A stretch of 64,000 nucleotides of DNA from Paraburkholderia piptadeniae. Lineage in GTDB: Bacteria; Pseudomonadota; Gammaproteobacteria; Burkholderiales; Burkholderiaceae. Location: the NCBI RefSeq assembly GCF_900007165.1, contig NZ_CYGY02000035.1:62001-126000 (forward strand). Direction: 5' to 3'. Every line of letters starts with the position of its first letter. Position 1 is the stretch's first letter. The notes beneath the pieces are model-generated. The model saw nothing but the letters and a program-made list of their open reading frames with translations. It was not told the DNA's origin and did no database searches. The position numbers and the translations under genes were made by a program. Below, in pieces: positions 42,709 through 51,615 of the stretch.

Positions 42709-43647
42709 TCAAGCGCCGAGGAGTTTTTCGACAGTCGCGCGATCGGGAATCGGCGCGACGGCGCCGAAGCCTTGCGTCGACAGCGCCGCCGCGACGTTTG
42801 CATAGCGCGCGGCCCTGAACGGGTCGTCGCCCGCGACGATGCGCGCGATGAACGCACCGCCGAAACAGTCGCCCGCGCCCGTCGCATCGACGGCGTTGAC
42901 CGCGTGACCCGGTACGACGCGGCGCTCATCGGGCGTCGCGACATACGAGCCTTCCTTGCCGAGCTTCAGCGCGACGATACGCGGTCCTTGCGCAAGCAGG
43001 AAATCGACGATGTCGTCGCGCTTCGTGAGCCCTGTCAGTTCCGTGACGTCATCCCAGCTCGGCAGGCAGATGTCCGTCTGGCGGATCGTATCGAGCATCA
43101 CCGCGCGCGCCCGCGCGAGCGGCCAGAGCTTCAGGCGCAGATTCGTGTCGAAGCTGACGAGCACCTGGTTCGCGCGCGCGTGTTCGATGGCGGCGAGAGC
43201 TGCATCGCACGCGCTCACGCTGATCGCGAGGCTGATGCCCGACAGATGGATGACCTTCGCTGCGGCAATCGCGTCGAGCGGCAGATCGCGCGGCACGTAG
43301 CGGCTCGCGGCGGAACCGGCGCGCAAGTAGTCGAACTGATGCCCGGACAAGCCGTGCGACACGAAATACACGCCCGTCGACGCCTGATCGTCGATGCGCA
43401 CGAACGACGTATCGACGTGCTCGCGCTGCCACAGATCGAGCAGCAGACGCCCGAACTGATCGCCGCCAACGGCCGATACGAAGCCCGTCGATGCGCCCTG
43501 CCGCGCGGCCGCGATGCAGAAGTTCGACGTGTCGCCGCCAAAGCCCTGCAGATACGTCGGCAGGTCTTTCTCCGACTGGTTGAACTCCACCATCGCCTCG
43601 CCGAGCGCGAAGACGGACGGCGTGCTGGCGAGCGCGCCCGGCGCCAT
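42709..43647 (-). CDS. kdgK: PfkB-family sugar kinase, probable 2-keto-3-deoxygluconate kinase
   Basis: The 312-residue ribokinase-like enzyme shows the N-terminal GEAMVEFN, the substrate loop GFGGDTSNFCIAAARQGAST, SFDTNLRLKLWPLARAR, and the ATP/catalytic motif NAVDATGAGDCFGGAFIARI with the base Asp. DTNLR and FGGDTSN are typical of KDG kinases, which make KDPG in hexuronate and gluconate breakdown; a fructokinase cannot be excluded. It begins three bases after the rimO stop, so the two are surely cotranscribed. Confidence 0.85.
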   Translation of the reverse strand: MAPGALASTPSVFALGEAMVEFNQSEKDLPTYLQGFGGDTSNFCIAAARQGASTGFVSAVGGDQFGRLLLDLWQREHVDTSFVRIDDQASTGVYFVSHGLSGHQFDYLRAGSAASRYVPRDLPLDAIAAAKVIHLSGISLAISVSACDAALAAIEHARANQVLVSFDTNLRLKLWPLARARAVMLDTIRQTDICLPSWDDVTELTGLTKRDDIVDFLLAQGPRIVALKLGKEGSYVATPDERRVVPGHAVNAVDATGAGDCFGGAFIARIVAGDDPFRAARYANVAAALSTQGFGAVAPIPDRATVEKLLGA

Positions 43648-43650
43648 CGT

Positions 43651-45042
43651 TTAGACCTCGCCCCACAGGTCGTGGCCGTCGGCGCCCGTGATCTTCACCG
43701 ACACAAAATCGCCGACCTTGTAGCGCTTCGATGCCTTCGTCGCGGGCGCGATATACACGACGCCGTCGATCTCCGGCGCGTCCGCCGCCGTGCGGCCGAT
43801 GCCGCCGTCGGCGTTGATCTCGTCGACGAGCACCTTCAGCGTCTTGCCGACCTTGCGCGCGATGCGTTTCGCGGACACTTCTTCCGCGACTTCCATGAAG
43901 CGCGCGCGGCGCTCCTCGCGAACTTCGTCGGGCAGCGCGCCGTCGAGCTCGTTGGCCGTGGCGCCTTCGACGGGCGAGTACGCGAAGCAGCCGACGCGAT
44001 CGAGTTCCGCCTCGCGGATGAAGTCCAGCAGCGTTTCGAACTGCTCTTCCGTTTCGCCGGGGAAGCCCGCGATGAACGTGCTGCGGATCGTCAGGTCCGG
44101 GCAGATCTCGCGCCATGCGCGCACGCGCTCGAGCACCTTCTCGGCATTCGCCGGGCGCTTCATGCGCTTCAGCACTTCCGGGTGCGCGTGCTGGAACGGC
44201 ACGTCGAGATACGGCAGCACGTGCCCCTTCAGCGGACCGTCGGCCATCATCGGAATGACTTCGTCGACGCTCGGATACGGATACACGTAGTGCAGACGCA
44301 CCCATGCGCCGTATTGCGCGGCCAGTTCGCCGAGCGCGCCGACGAGATCCGTCATGCGCGTCTTGATCGGCTTGCCGTTCCAGAAGCCCGTGCGGTATTT
44401 GACGTCGACGCCATATGCGCTCGTGTCCTGCGAAATGACGAGCAGCTCTTTCACGCCCGACTTGAACAGGTTCTCCGCTTCGAGCATGACTTCGGCGACG
44501 GGCCGCGAGACGAGATCGCCGCGCATCGAAGGAATGATGCAGAACGTGCAGCGGTGATTGCAGCCTTCGGAAATCTTCAGATACGCGTAATGACGCGGCG
44601 TGAGCTTGATGCCCGCGGCGGGCACGAGATCGACGAACGGATCATGCGGCTTCGGCAGATGGCTATGCACGGCCTGCATCACTTCGCCGACGGCATGCGG
44701 GCCCGTCACGGCGAGCACCTTCGGATGCACTTCTTCGATCAGGTTCGAGCCGCTTGCGCTCTGCTTCGCGCCCAGACAGCCGGTGACGATCACCTTGCCG
44801 TTCTCGTTCAGCGCTTCGCCGATCGCGTCGAGACTTTCCTGGACGGCTTCGTCGATGAAGCCGCACGTGTTCACGACGACGAGGTCCGCGCCGTCATACG
44901 TGCCGGAGATCTCATAACCCTCCGCGCGCAGTTGCGTGATGATCTGTTCGGAGTCGACGAGGGCTTTCGGGCACCCGAGGGAAACGAATCCGACCTTCGG
45001 AGTCGAAGCGGTCGGCGCGGCGGGGGTTGAGGTCTGCGACAT
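43651..45042 (-). CDS. rimO: Ribosomal protein S12 methylthiotransferase RimO
   Basis: The 463-residue radical-SAM enzyme methylthiolates Asp88 of ribosomal protein S12. The N-terminal UPF0004 domain holds cysteines 24, 60 and 89 (SLGCPKAL, VNTCGF, VTGCLG); the radical-SAM cluster is EGCNHRCTFCIIPSMRG (Cys161, 165, 168); a TRAM domain closes the protein (DFVSVKITGADGHDLWGEV). ATG 45042 (MSQTSTPAAP) is chosen; the upstream in-frame extension lacks family features. A sugar kinase gene follows three bases later. Confidence 0.96.
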   Translation of the reverse strand: MSQTSTPAAPTASTPKVGFVSLGCPKALVDSEQIITQLRAEGYEISGTYDGADLVVVNTCGFIDEAVQESLDAIGEALNENGKVIVTGCLGAKQSASGSNLIEEVHPKVLAVTGPHAVGEVMQAVHSHLPKPHDPFVDLVPAAGIKLTPRHYAYLKISEGCNHRCTFCIIPSMRGDLVSRPVAEVMLEAENLFKSGVKELLVISQDTSAYGVDVKYRTGFWNGKPIKTRMTDLVGALGELAAQYGAWVRLHYVYPYPSVDEVIPMMADGPLKGHVLPYLDVPFQHAHPEVLKRMKRPANAEKVLERVRAWREICPDLTIRSTFIAGFPGETEEQFETLLDFIREAELDRVGCFAYSPVEGATANELDGALPDEVREERRARFMEVAEEVSAKRIARKVGKTLKVLVDEINADGGIGRTAADAPEIDGVVYIAPATKASKRYKVGDFVSVKITGADGHDLWGEV

Positions 45043-45523
45043 AGAGAATGGTCCGGCGAGAAGCGATGAGTGGCGCGATAGATGAAGGCCTGGGCGTGCA
45101 ACCCGGGCGCCAAACCGCGGCAAACGTGGGTGCACCGTGCGGCGGCGAAAAGTACAACTGCGGAACGACTGCGGGCCGCCGCGAATTGGGGCCATGTGGA
45201 TCGTATTTGTAGCGCGATGCGTGGTCGACGCCTGATCGGAATGGCCCCGCGCAAGCAACCGCACATTATACCGTGGGCGTGGGATGGGGGACCGGGTGGA
45301 TCTGCTTACCGACGCCCTTTCGTCAAGACACCTGCGTCCCTGCACAGGGCCCCCGTCAACAAGATGCACCCCTCTGTTATCGATCATGGAAAATTGACAA
45401 ATGATTACACCGCCCTGATTCATTTACGAACGCGCATTCATTATTTTCTTATCTGCATTCTTTCCGGAACAGGTTTTCGACACGACAGGCTGAATCGTGG
45501 CATCTCAGCAGACAAGGATAAAA
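45043..45523. other. Intergenic region with composition change
   Basis: The first 250 bases upstream of rimO have the GC-rich composition of the chromosome. From about 45360 the sequence becomes clearly AT-richer, marking the edge of a small foreign-looking segment. A consensus -35, TTGACA (45394-45399), precedes a weak -10-like GATTCAT (45417-45423) and may drive the rightward gene pair. No gene seen. Confidence 0.5.
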
Positions 45524-45910
45524 ATGAACGCACGGCATATCCACAATCACAGGCCAATCAAACATTCAAAGCGATCCTGGCAAGAAAAGTCGACGAGTGT
45601 CGTACCGCCTTACGTTCAGTCGGCGCTCAGAACGGCGATTGAACTCGAAGGCGTTTCATCCGCCGATTTCAACGATCTCCTTTGGATCATGGCGCAAGAA
45701 TCTGTCGGAATTGTCGACACGCGCAACGGCGCATCAACAGCACGGGGCCTCTATCAGTTGCTCCGCGCTCAATACGGTTTAAACCCTCATGGCGACCAGT
45801 CCTTCGGCAATGCCGTTGAAGAATGCCAGGGCGGCATCCGTTACATTTACGGCCGTTATCATTCAGCAAAATCAGCGAAAGATTTCTGGACGAAACATCA
45901 ATGGTACTGA
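45524..45910 (+). CDS. Lysozyme-like / lytic transglycosylase-fold protein
   Basis: The 128-residue protein ends in a lysozyme-like domain: FNDLLWIMAQESVGIVDTRN (candidate catalytic Glu in AQES), ARGLYQLLRAQYGLNPHG, then VEECQGGIRYIYGRYHSAKS and FWTKHQWY. This pattern is that of SLT/aggregation-promoting-factor-type muramidase domains found in phages and secreted effectors. No signal peptide precedes it; the first 30 residues are basic. AAGGA five bases before ATG 45524 fixes the start. Its stop lies inside the next gene, a predicted exported protein. Base composition is AT-richer than the flanks. Confidence 0.7.
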   Translation: MNARHIHNHRPIKHSKRSWQEKSTSVVPPYVQSALRTAIELEGVSSADFNDLLWIMAQESVGIVDTRNGASTARGLYQLLRAQYGLNPHGDQSFGNAVEECQGGIRYIYGRYHSAKSAKDFWTKHQWY

Positions 45911-46377
45911 ACGTCATGCGCCGATCATTGTGTTTTCTTTCGATCTTATGCGCCGTGTCGATTCGGTGTATCGCGTCGGACGATTTGCCGAAATTCGAAA
46001 ATTGTGCGGCCACACCTGAAACGGTGCAAAAGCAAGCCCGCCTGAGACTGACGATAGCCGAGACCCGTCGATATGCGACACAGTTGAGGGAAGCACAGAA
46101 ACATCCCGTCGATTTCGCCGGTCATTTCGTCATGGCCAGTTGGGGATGCGGCGCGGGCTGCGTCATGGCAGCGGCGATAGACGCGAGAACGGGCGCTGTC
46201 ACGATGGTCCCGTTCACGCTGTCGGATTGGCCACTCGAAGTAACCGAGCCTCTTTCATTCCGGAAGGACAGTTGCCTGCTAATCGTCCGCGGCAGCCGAA
46301 ATGAAAAGGGACGCGGCACGTACTACTACCACTTCGACGGCAAGTCCTTCCACCTGTTGAAAGCAGACGAAGAATAA
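45901..46377 (+). CDS. Secreted protein overlapping the lysozyme-like gene, possible immunity partner
   Basis: The 158-residue protein has a signal peptide (RRSLCFLSILCAVSIRCIAS) and a mature part with HPVDFAGHFVMASWGCGAGC, a DARTGAVTMVPF strand and FRKDSCLLIVRGSRNEKG. Four mature cysteines could form disulfides. The FAGHF..WGCG..C pattern occurs in a widespread family of uncharacterised exported proteins, as far as I recall. The start at 45901 overlaps the upstream gene by ten bases; ATG 45916 is an alternative. Translation is probably coupled. A role as periplasmic inhibitor of the lysozyme-like partner is inference only. Confidence 0.65.
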   Translation: MVLNVMRRSLCFLSILCAVSIRCIASDDLPKFENCAATPETVQKQARLRLTIAETRRYATQLREAQKHPVDFAGHFVMASWGCGAGCVMAAAIDARTGAVTMVPFTLSDWPLEVTEPLSFRKDSCLLIVRGSRNEKGRGTYYYHFDGKSFHLLKADEE

Positions 46378-46396
46378 ACGCGCACCCGACGCCACA

Positions 46397-46419
46397 CCGC
46401 CCGGCGCGCCGCCGGGCGG
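46397..46419. other. GC hairpin between the island genes and phaR
   Basis: CCGCCCGGC and GCCGGGCGG form a 9-bp stem with a 5-base loop, 20 bases after the stop of the secreted protein gene. No T-run follows, so termination strength is uncertain. phaR converges from the other side. Confidence 0.4.
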
Positions 46420-46488
46420 ACTCATCGAGGCGTCTTGGCCGGAAAAACTCAGGAAGAACTTTCCCGCTCGAAGAACCGCTTGCGCCGG

Positions 46489-47067
46489 CTACTTCTTCTC
46501 CGGCTCCGGATTCCCTTGTGGCGCAGGCTGCGTGAACGGGAACGAGCTGAACATCGTCTTCGCCTGGTTCTGCATCTGCTCCTGCATCTGCACGAACATG
46601 TTCTTCGACTGCTCGATATAGCTCGTCATCATCCCCTGCATCATCGGGGCCTGCATGTTCATGAACTGCGACCAGACCTCCGGATTCATCGTCTTGCCTT
46701 CGTACAGGCCCTTCGACTGATCCGCGAGCTTGTTCTGAATATCGATGAACGCCTGGATGTTCTTTTCCAGGTACGTTCCCATCATGCCCTGCATCGCATG
46801 CCCGTAAAAACGGATGATCTGCGACAGCATCAGCGAAGAGAACATCGGCAGACCGCCGCTCTCCTCTTCGAGAATGATCTGCAGCAGAATGCTGCGCGTC
46901 AGGTCTTCGTTGCTCTTGGCATCGATGACCTTGAAATCCTCCTGATCCAGCACGAGCTGCTTCACATCAGTCAACGTGATGTAAGTGCTGGTCTCTGTAT
47001 CGTACAGTCGACGGTTCGGATATTTCTTAATGAGTCGTTCGGCTGTTTTCTTTGTAGTAGTGGTCAT
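46489..47067 (-). CDS. phaR: Polyhydroxyalkanoate synthesis repressor PhaR
   Basis: The 192-residue regulator binds both DNA and PHA granules and represses phasin genes until polymer is made. The conserved DNA-binding domain is RLIKKYPNRRLYDTETSTYI through about residue 60; the PHB-accumulation regulatory domain follows (LLQIILEEESGGLPMFSSLM, RFYGHAMQGMMGTYLEKNIQ). The Met/Gln-rich C-terminal half (MFVQMQEQMQNQAKTMFSSF) resembles phasins and probably contacts the polymer. ATG 47067 is the family start. It lies downstream of phaB. Confidence 0.96.
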   Translation of the reverse strand: MTTTTKKTAERLIKKYPNRRLYDTETSTYITLTDVKQLVLDQEDFKVIDAKSNEDLTRSILLQIILEEESGGLPMFSSLMLSQIIRFYGHAMQGMMGTYLEKNIQAFIDIQNKLADQSKGLYEGKTMNPEVWSQFMNMQAPMMQGMMTSYIEQSKNMFVQMQEQMQNQAKTMFSSFPFTQPAPQGNPEPEKK

Positions 47068-47215
47068 GTAAAGCCTTTGAGCGCGAATGAAGCGCAGAAA
47101 CGGCGTCCTGTCACACGCGCAGCATGACACTGCGCGTACAAGACGCCGCCAGAAACATCTGAACCATGCAACGCCCTGCTTCGTCCTTGCTGCGACAAAG
47201 CGGAACGCCCACGGA

Positions 47216-47956
47216 TCAGCCCATATGCAGGCCGCCGTTCAGCGAGAAATCGGCCCCCGTCGAGAAGCCCGATTCCTCCGACGCCAGCCATGCAACGATC
47301 GACCCGATTTCATCCGGCGTGCCGAGACGGCGCACCGGAATCGTCGCGACGATCTTTTCCAGCACATCGGGGCGGATCGATTTCACCATGTCCGTGCCGA
47401 TGTAGCCCGGCGAAACGGTGTTGACCGTCACGCCCTTGGTGGCCACTTCTTGCGCGAGGGCCATCGTGAAGCCGTGAATGCCCGCCTTCGCGGTCGAGTA
47501 GTTCGTCTGCCCGAACTGCCCCTTCTGGCCGTTCACCGACGAGATGTTGATCACACGGCCAAAGCCGCGCTCGACCATGCCGTCGATCACCTGCTTCGTC
47601 ACATTGAAGAGGCTGGTCAGGTTCGTGTCGATCACGGCCGTCCAGTCTTCGTGCGTCATCTTGCGGAACACGACGTCGCGCGTGATACCCGCATTGTTGA
47701 CCAGCACGTCGACTTCACCGATTTCAGCTTTCACCTTGTCGAACGCGGCCTTGGTGGATTCCCAGTCACCGACGTTGCCTTCCGAAGCAACGAAGTCGAA
47801 GCCCAGAGCTTTCTGATCTTCGAGCCACTTCACGCGGCGCGGCGAGTTCGGGCCGCAGCCCGCGATCACCCTGAAGCCATCCTTGTGCAGACGCTGGCAA
47901 ATGCTCGTGCCGATGCCACCCATGCCGCCCGTTACGTACGCAATTCGTTGTGACAT
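47216..47956 (-). CDS. phaB: Acetoacetyl-CoA reductase PhaB
   Basis: The 246-residue short-chain dehydrogenase reduces acetoacetyl-CoA to (R)-3-hydroxybutyryl-CoA with NADPH. The cofactor loop is VTGGMGGIGTSICQRL, the catalytic residues are Ser140 (INISSVNGQKGQFGQ), Tyr153 and Lys157 (NYSTAKAGIHGF). Length is exactly that of Cupriavidus PhaB. It is the third gene of the phaC-phaA-phaB order, 175 bases after phaA; the gap carries a GC-rich hairpin. Confidence 0.97.
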   Translation of the reverse strand: MSQRIAYVTGGMGGIGTSICQRLHKDGFRVIAGCGPNSPRRVKWLEDQKALGFDFVASEGNVGDWESTKAAFDKVKAEIGEVDVLVNNAGITRDVVFRKMTHEDWTAVIDTNLTSLFNVTKQVIDGMVERGFGRVINISSVNGQKGQFGQTNYSTAKAGIHGFTMALAQEVATKGVTVNTVSPGYIGTDMVKSIRPDVLEKIVATIPVRRLGTPDEIGSIVAWLASEESGFSTGADFSLNGGLHMG

Positions 47957-48023
47957 AAAACACACTCCATTATCGTTTTACGAGACGCCAGCCGCCTCGT
48001 GCTTCGCCCTTCGCGATATCCAC

Positions 48024-48055
48024 GGCCGTGCGGCGGATTACGCCGCCCGCACGGC
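48024..48055. other. GC-rich hairpin between phaA and phaB
   Basis: GGCCGTGCGGCG pairs with CGCCGCCCGCACGGCC (one bulged base) around the loop gatta. It lacks a T-run, so it is more likely an mRNA-stabilising or processing hairpin than a terminator. Confidence 0.4.
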
Positions 48056-48131
48056 CATCGGACCGCGCCACGCACCGGCCGCCTCGGCGAACACCGGCCT
48101 GCGTGGCGGCCTCCTTGTGAAACGGTCCTGC

Positions 48132-49313
48132 TTACGGACGCTCGACTGCCAGCGCCACGCCCATGCCGCCGCCGATACACAGCGAGGCCAGACCCCTCTT
48201 CGCATCGCGCTTCTGCATTTCGTGCAGCAGCGTGACGAGAATACGGCAGCCCGACGCGCCGATCGGATGGCCGATCGCGATCGCACCGCCGTTCACGTTG
48301 ATCTTCGACGTGTCCCAGCCCATCTGCTTGTGCACGGCCAGCGCCTGCGCGGCGAACGCCTCGTTGATTTCCATCAGGTCGAGATCGTTCACGCTCCAGC
48401 CCGCGCGCTCCAGACAGCGGCGCGACGCCGGCACGGGACCCATGCCCATCACCTTCGGATCGACAGCCGCGTTCGCGTATGCCTTGATGCGCGCGATCGG
48501 CGTGAGACCCAGCGCCTCGGCCTTCTTCGCCGACATCACGACGACAGCGGCTGCGCCGTCGTTGAGGCCCGACGCGTTCGCGGCCGTCACCGTGCCTTCC
48601 TTCGAGAACGCCGGCTTCAGGCCCGCAAGCGATTCGGCCGTGACACCGTGGCGCACAAATTCGTCGGTCGTGAACGACAGCGGGTCGCCCTTCCTCTGCG
48701 GAATCTGGATCGGCACGATTTCATCATCGAAGCGGCCGGACTTCTGTGCGGCTTCCGCCTTATTTTGCGAAAGTGCCGCGAACTTGTCCTGGTCTTCGCG
48801 CGTGATGCCGTATTCCTTCGCGACGTTTTCAGCCGTCACACCCATGTGGTACTGGTTGTACACGTCCCACAGGCCGTCGACGATCATGCTGTCGATCAGC
48901 TTCGCATCGCCCATGCGGAAGCCGTCGCGCGAGCCCGGCAGCACGTGCGGCGCGGCGCTCATGTTTTCCTGGCCGCCCGCGACGACGATGTCCGCGTCGC
49001 CCGCGATGATCGCGTTGGCCGCCAGCATCACGGCCTTCAGGCCCGAGCCGCACACCTTGTTGATGGTCATGCCGGGCACCGCCATCGGCAGGCCGGCCTT
49101 GATCAGCGACTGGCGCGCCGGGTTCTGACCCGAACCCGCCGTCAAAACCTGACCCATGATGACTTCGCTCACCTGCTCGGGCTTCACGCCCGCGCGCTCC
49201 AGCACGGCGCGGATCACCGTGGCGCCCAGTTCCGGCGCCGCAATCTTCGCCAGCGACCCACCGAATTTGCCGACAGCCGTGCGGGCCGCCGATACGATCA
49301 CTACGTCAGTCAT
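48132..49313 (-). CDS. phaA: Acetyl-CoA acetyltransferase PhaA
   Basis: The 393-residue biosynthetic thiolase joins two acetyl-CoA to acetoacetyl-CoA. Active-site Cys88 is in INKVCGSGLKAV, His in AIAIGHPIGASG and the second Cys in ASLCIGGGMGVALAVE. GGAGGAAATC immediately before ATG 49313 is a strong ribosome site. It follows phaC by 183 bases. BktB, encoded 5.5 kb away in the same strand, is a paralogue with broader substrate range. Confidence 0.97.
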   Translation of the reverse strand: MTDVVIVSAARTAVGKFGGSLAKIAAPELGATVIRAVLERAGVKPEQVSEVIMGQVLTAGSGQNPARQSLIKAGLPMAVPGMTINKVCGSGLKAVMLAANAIIAGDADIVVAGGQENMSAAPHVLPGSRDGFRMGDAKLIDSMIVDGLWDVYNQYHMGVTAENVAKEYGITREDQDKFAALSQNKAEAAQKSGRFDDEIVPIQIPQRKGDPLSFTTDEFVRHGVTAESLAGLKPAFSKEGTVTAANASGLNDGAAAVVVMSAKKAEALGLTPIARIKAYANAAVDPKVMGMGPVPASRRCLERAGWSVNDLDLMEINEAFAAQALAVHKQMGWDTSKINVNGGAIAIGHPIGASGCRILVTLLHEMQKRDAKRGLASLCIGGGMGVALAVERP

Positions 49314-49496
49314 TTCGATTTCCTCCGGGGCTGCGGCGAGTTGCTCCACAGTAGCCCGTCAAGTTGTTAATCCGGTCAGTCAGCGTTACTGCGATACAGC
49401 GTCTGTCTCACTCCGTCGTCACTCGTTATCCGTTTTCGGCGATCGCTCATCGACTTCGACGGCGACCGCTCGTGAGTTGCTTCGACGCCCGAACGA

Positions 49497-51509
49497 TTAC
49501 TCGCGCACCTGCACGTAGCGTCCGGGCGCAGGCTCGATCACCGGGAATTCGGCGGAGCCCGGCTCCGTGGGCGCCTTCACCTTCTTGCCGCCGTACTGGT
49601 CGAGCCAGTTCGTCCATTCGGGCCACCAGCTGCCCGGCGTTTCCGTCGCGCCTTCGAACCAGTCGTCCGGGTTCGCGGGCAGCGTCTTCTCGTCGCCCGC
49701 CACCGCCCAGTAGCTGCGCTTCTTCTTCGACGGCGGATTGATCACGCCTGCGATGTGGCCCGATGCGCCGAGCACGAACTTGCGCGGCCCCGTCAGCAGC
49801 GGCACCGACGCATACGCCGATTGCCACGGCACGATGTGGTCTTCGCGCGAACCGTAGATGAAGGTCGGCACGTCGATGCGCGACAGGTCCACCTTTTCGC
49901 CGCATGTCGTCAACGCGCCGGGCACGCGCAGCCTGTTCTCGAGATACGTGTTGCGCAGATACCAGACATACATCGGACCCGGCAGGCTCGTCGAATCGCT
50001 GTTCCAGTACAGCAGGTCGAACGGCATCGGCGTGCGGCCCTTCAGATAATTGTCGACGACGTAGTTCCACACGAGGTCGTTCGGACGCAGGAACGAGAAC
50101 GTGTTCGCGAGCTCGATGCCGCGCATCAGGCCTGGGGGCATGCCGTTCTTGCCGCCGATCGTCTGCTCGCGCATCTGCACGTGGGCTTCGTCGACGAAGA
50201 TGTCGAGCACGCCCGTATCGCTGAAGTCGAGCAACGACGTGAGCAGCGTCATCGACGCGGCGGGATGTTCGCCGCGCGCCGCCGCGACCGCCAGCGCCGC
50301 TGCCAGCAGTGTGCCGCCGATGCAGAAGCCGAGCGTATTGATCTGCTCGCGGCCGCTGATCTGGCGTGCGGTATCGAGAGCCGTCAGAACGCCTTCGGAC
50401 ACGTAGTCGTCCCACGTCTTCTGCGCGATCGACTGGTCCGCGTTGCGCCACGAAATCAGAAAGACCTGATGCCCCGATTCGAGCGCATGCGCGACGAGCG
50501 AGTTGTCGGGCTGCAGATCGAGAATGTAGTACTTGTTGATGCACGGCGGCACGATCAACAGCGGCCGCTCGTGGACCGTTGCCGTGCGCGGCTTGTACTG
50601 GATCAGCTGCATCAGTTCGTTTTCGAACACGACGGAGCCTTCCGTCATCGCGAGATTCTTGCCGACGCCGAAACGCGTTTCGTCCGTTTGCGAGATCTTG
50701 CCGCGCTGCATGTCGCCAAGCAGGTTCATCACGCCCTGGCGCAGGCTCTCGCCGTTGCTTTCGAGCAGCGTCTTCTGCGCTTCGGGATTGAGCGCGAAGA
50801 AGTTGCTCGGCGATGCGGCGGCCGTCCATTGCTGCACCGCGAAGCGGATGCGCTCGCGCGTCTTCTGGTCGGTTTCGATCGCGTCGACGAGTTCCTGCAG
50901 ATAGCGCGCGTTCAGCAAGTACCACGCGGCCGTGTACGTGTAGACGGGCGTCGTCTTCCAGGCTTCGGAGCTGAAGCGCCGGTCCTTGAGTTCGATGCCC
51001 GTCGACGCCGCCTGGGTCGCCTGCTGCAGCAACTGCATCGCGTCACGCGAATAGTCGGACTGCAACTGCTGAAGGCGCGCCGGTGGAATCGAGGCGCTCG
51101 GCACCTTCAGCCCCGCGAGCTGCTGCGTGAACTGTTGCGCAAACTGCGGCGCGAACTGTTGAGCAAGTTGCGGATTGAACGCCTGTCCGAAGAATGCGTT
51201 GAACGGCTGGCCCGCGGCCTGACCGTCCGGTTGACCCTGCGCCTGAGCAAACTGTTTGGCGATCTGCTCGACGAAGGGATTGGAAAACGGCAGCGAACCG
51301 GCCTGCGCCGTCGCCGCTTTCGCGAAGTCCGGCATGGGAGGAACGCTGAACGGATTGCCATTTGCTGCGGCCGGTGCGCCTAGCGAACGCCATGCGTTCA
51401 TCCATGCGTCGAACCATTGCTGAACCCCTGCCGCATTCGCTTCTTGCTGAGCGCGGTCTGACGAGGTGTCCTTGCGAGAAGAATTCGAGGAAGTTTGAGA
51501 TGCAACCAT
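49497..51509 (-). CDS. phaC: Class I polyhydroxyalkanoate synthase PhaC
   Basis: The 670-residue enzyme polymerises (R)-3-hydroxyacyl-CoA on granules. The catalytic triad is Cys396 (LGFCIGGTLLAAAL, the lipase-like box), Asp557 (YGSREDHIVPW) and His585 (GASGHIAGVINPP). All three are 77 residues later than in Cupriavidus necator PhaC (Cys319, Asp480, His508), so the extra length is N-terminal: residues about 50-135 form a Gln/Ala/Phe/Pro-rich stretch (QQFAPQFAQQFTQQ) absent from the short form. ATG 51509 (MVASQTSSNS) is taken; a consensus-like promoter lies about 107 bases upstream. Confidence 0.96.
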   Translation of the reverse strand: MVASQTSSNSSRKDTSSDRAQQEANAAGVQQWFDAWMNAWRSLGAPAAANGNPFSVPPMPDFAKAATAQAGSLPFSNPFVEQIAKQFAQAQGQPDGQAAGQPFNAFFGQAFNPQLAQQFAPQFAQQFTQQLAGLKVPSASIPPARLQQLQSDYSRDAMQLLQQATQAASTGIELKDRRFSSEAWKTTPVYTYTAAWYLLNARYLQELVDAIETDQKTRERIRFAVQQWTAAASPSNFFALNPEAQKTLLESNGESLRQGVMNLLGDMQRGKISQTDETRFGVGKNLAMTEGSVVFENELMQLIQYKPRTATVHERPLLIVPPCINKYYILDLQPDNSLVAHALESGHQVFLISWRNADQSIAQKTWDDYVSEGVLTALDTARQISGREQINTLGFCIGGTLLAAALAVAAARGEHPAASMTLLTSLLDFSDTGVLDIFVDEAHVQMREQTIGGKNGMPPGLMRGIELANTFSFLRPNDLVWNYVVDNYLKGRTPMPFDLLYWNSDSTSLPGPMYVWYLRNTYLENRLRVPGALTTCGEKVDLSRIDVPTFIYGSREDHIVPWQSAYASVPLLTGPRKFVLGASGHIAGVINPPSKKKRSYWAVAGDEKTLPANPDDWFEGATETPGSWWPEWTNWLDQYGGKKVKAPTEPGSAEFPVIEPAPGRYVQVRE

Positions 51510-51615
51510 GCCTGCTTTTGACCGAAGAGTCCTCGCGGACGGGTTGAGAGGCAGGTACTGGCGCGGAGACCGCGATCGGATCGCGACCACGTGGCGCCCT
51601 TGCCCTGTGAAGAAC

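Noticed and set aside
42520..45030. An 836-codon plus-strand open frame opposite bktB, the sugar kinase and rimO
   Set aside because: It spans three well-supported genes on the other strand, has no ribosome site and its composition is that of an antisense shadow.
45524..45910. Prophage remnant as explanation for the lysozyme-like gene
   Set aside because: No holin, spanin, tail, integrase or attachment-site repeat is visible around it; only the two overlapping genes share the atypical composition.
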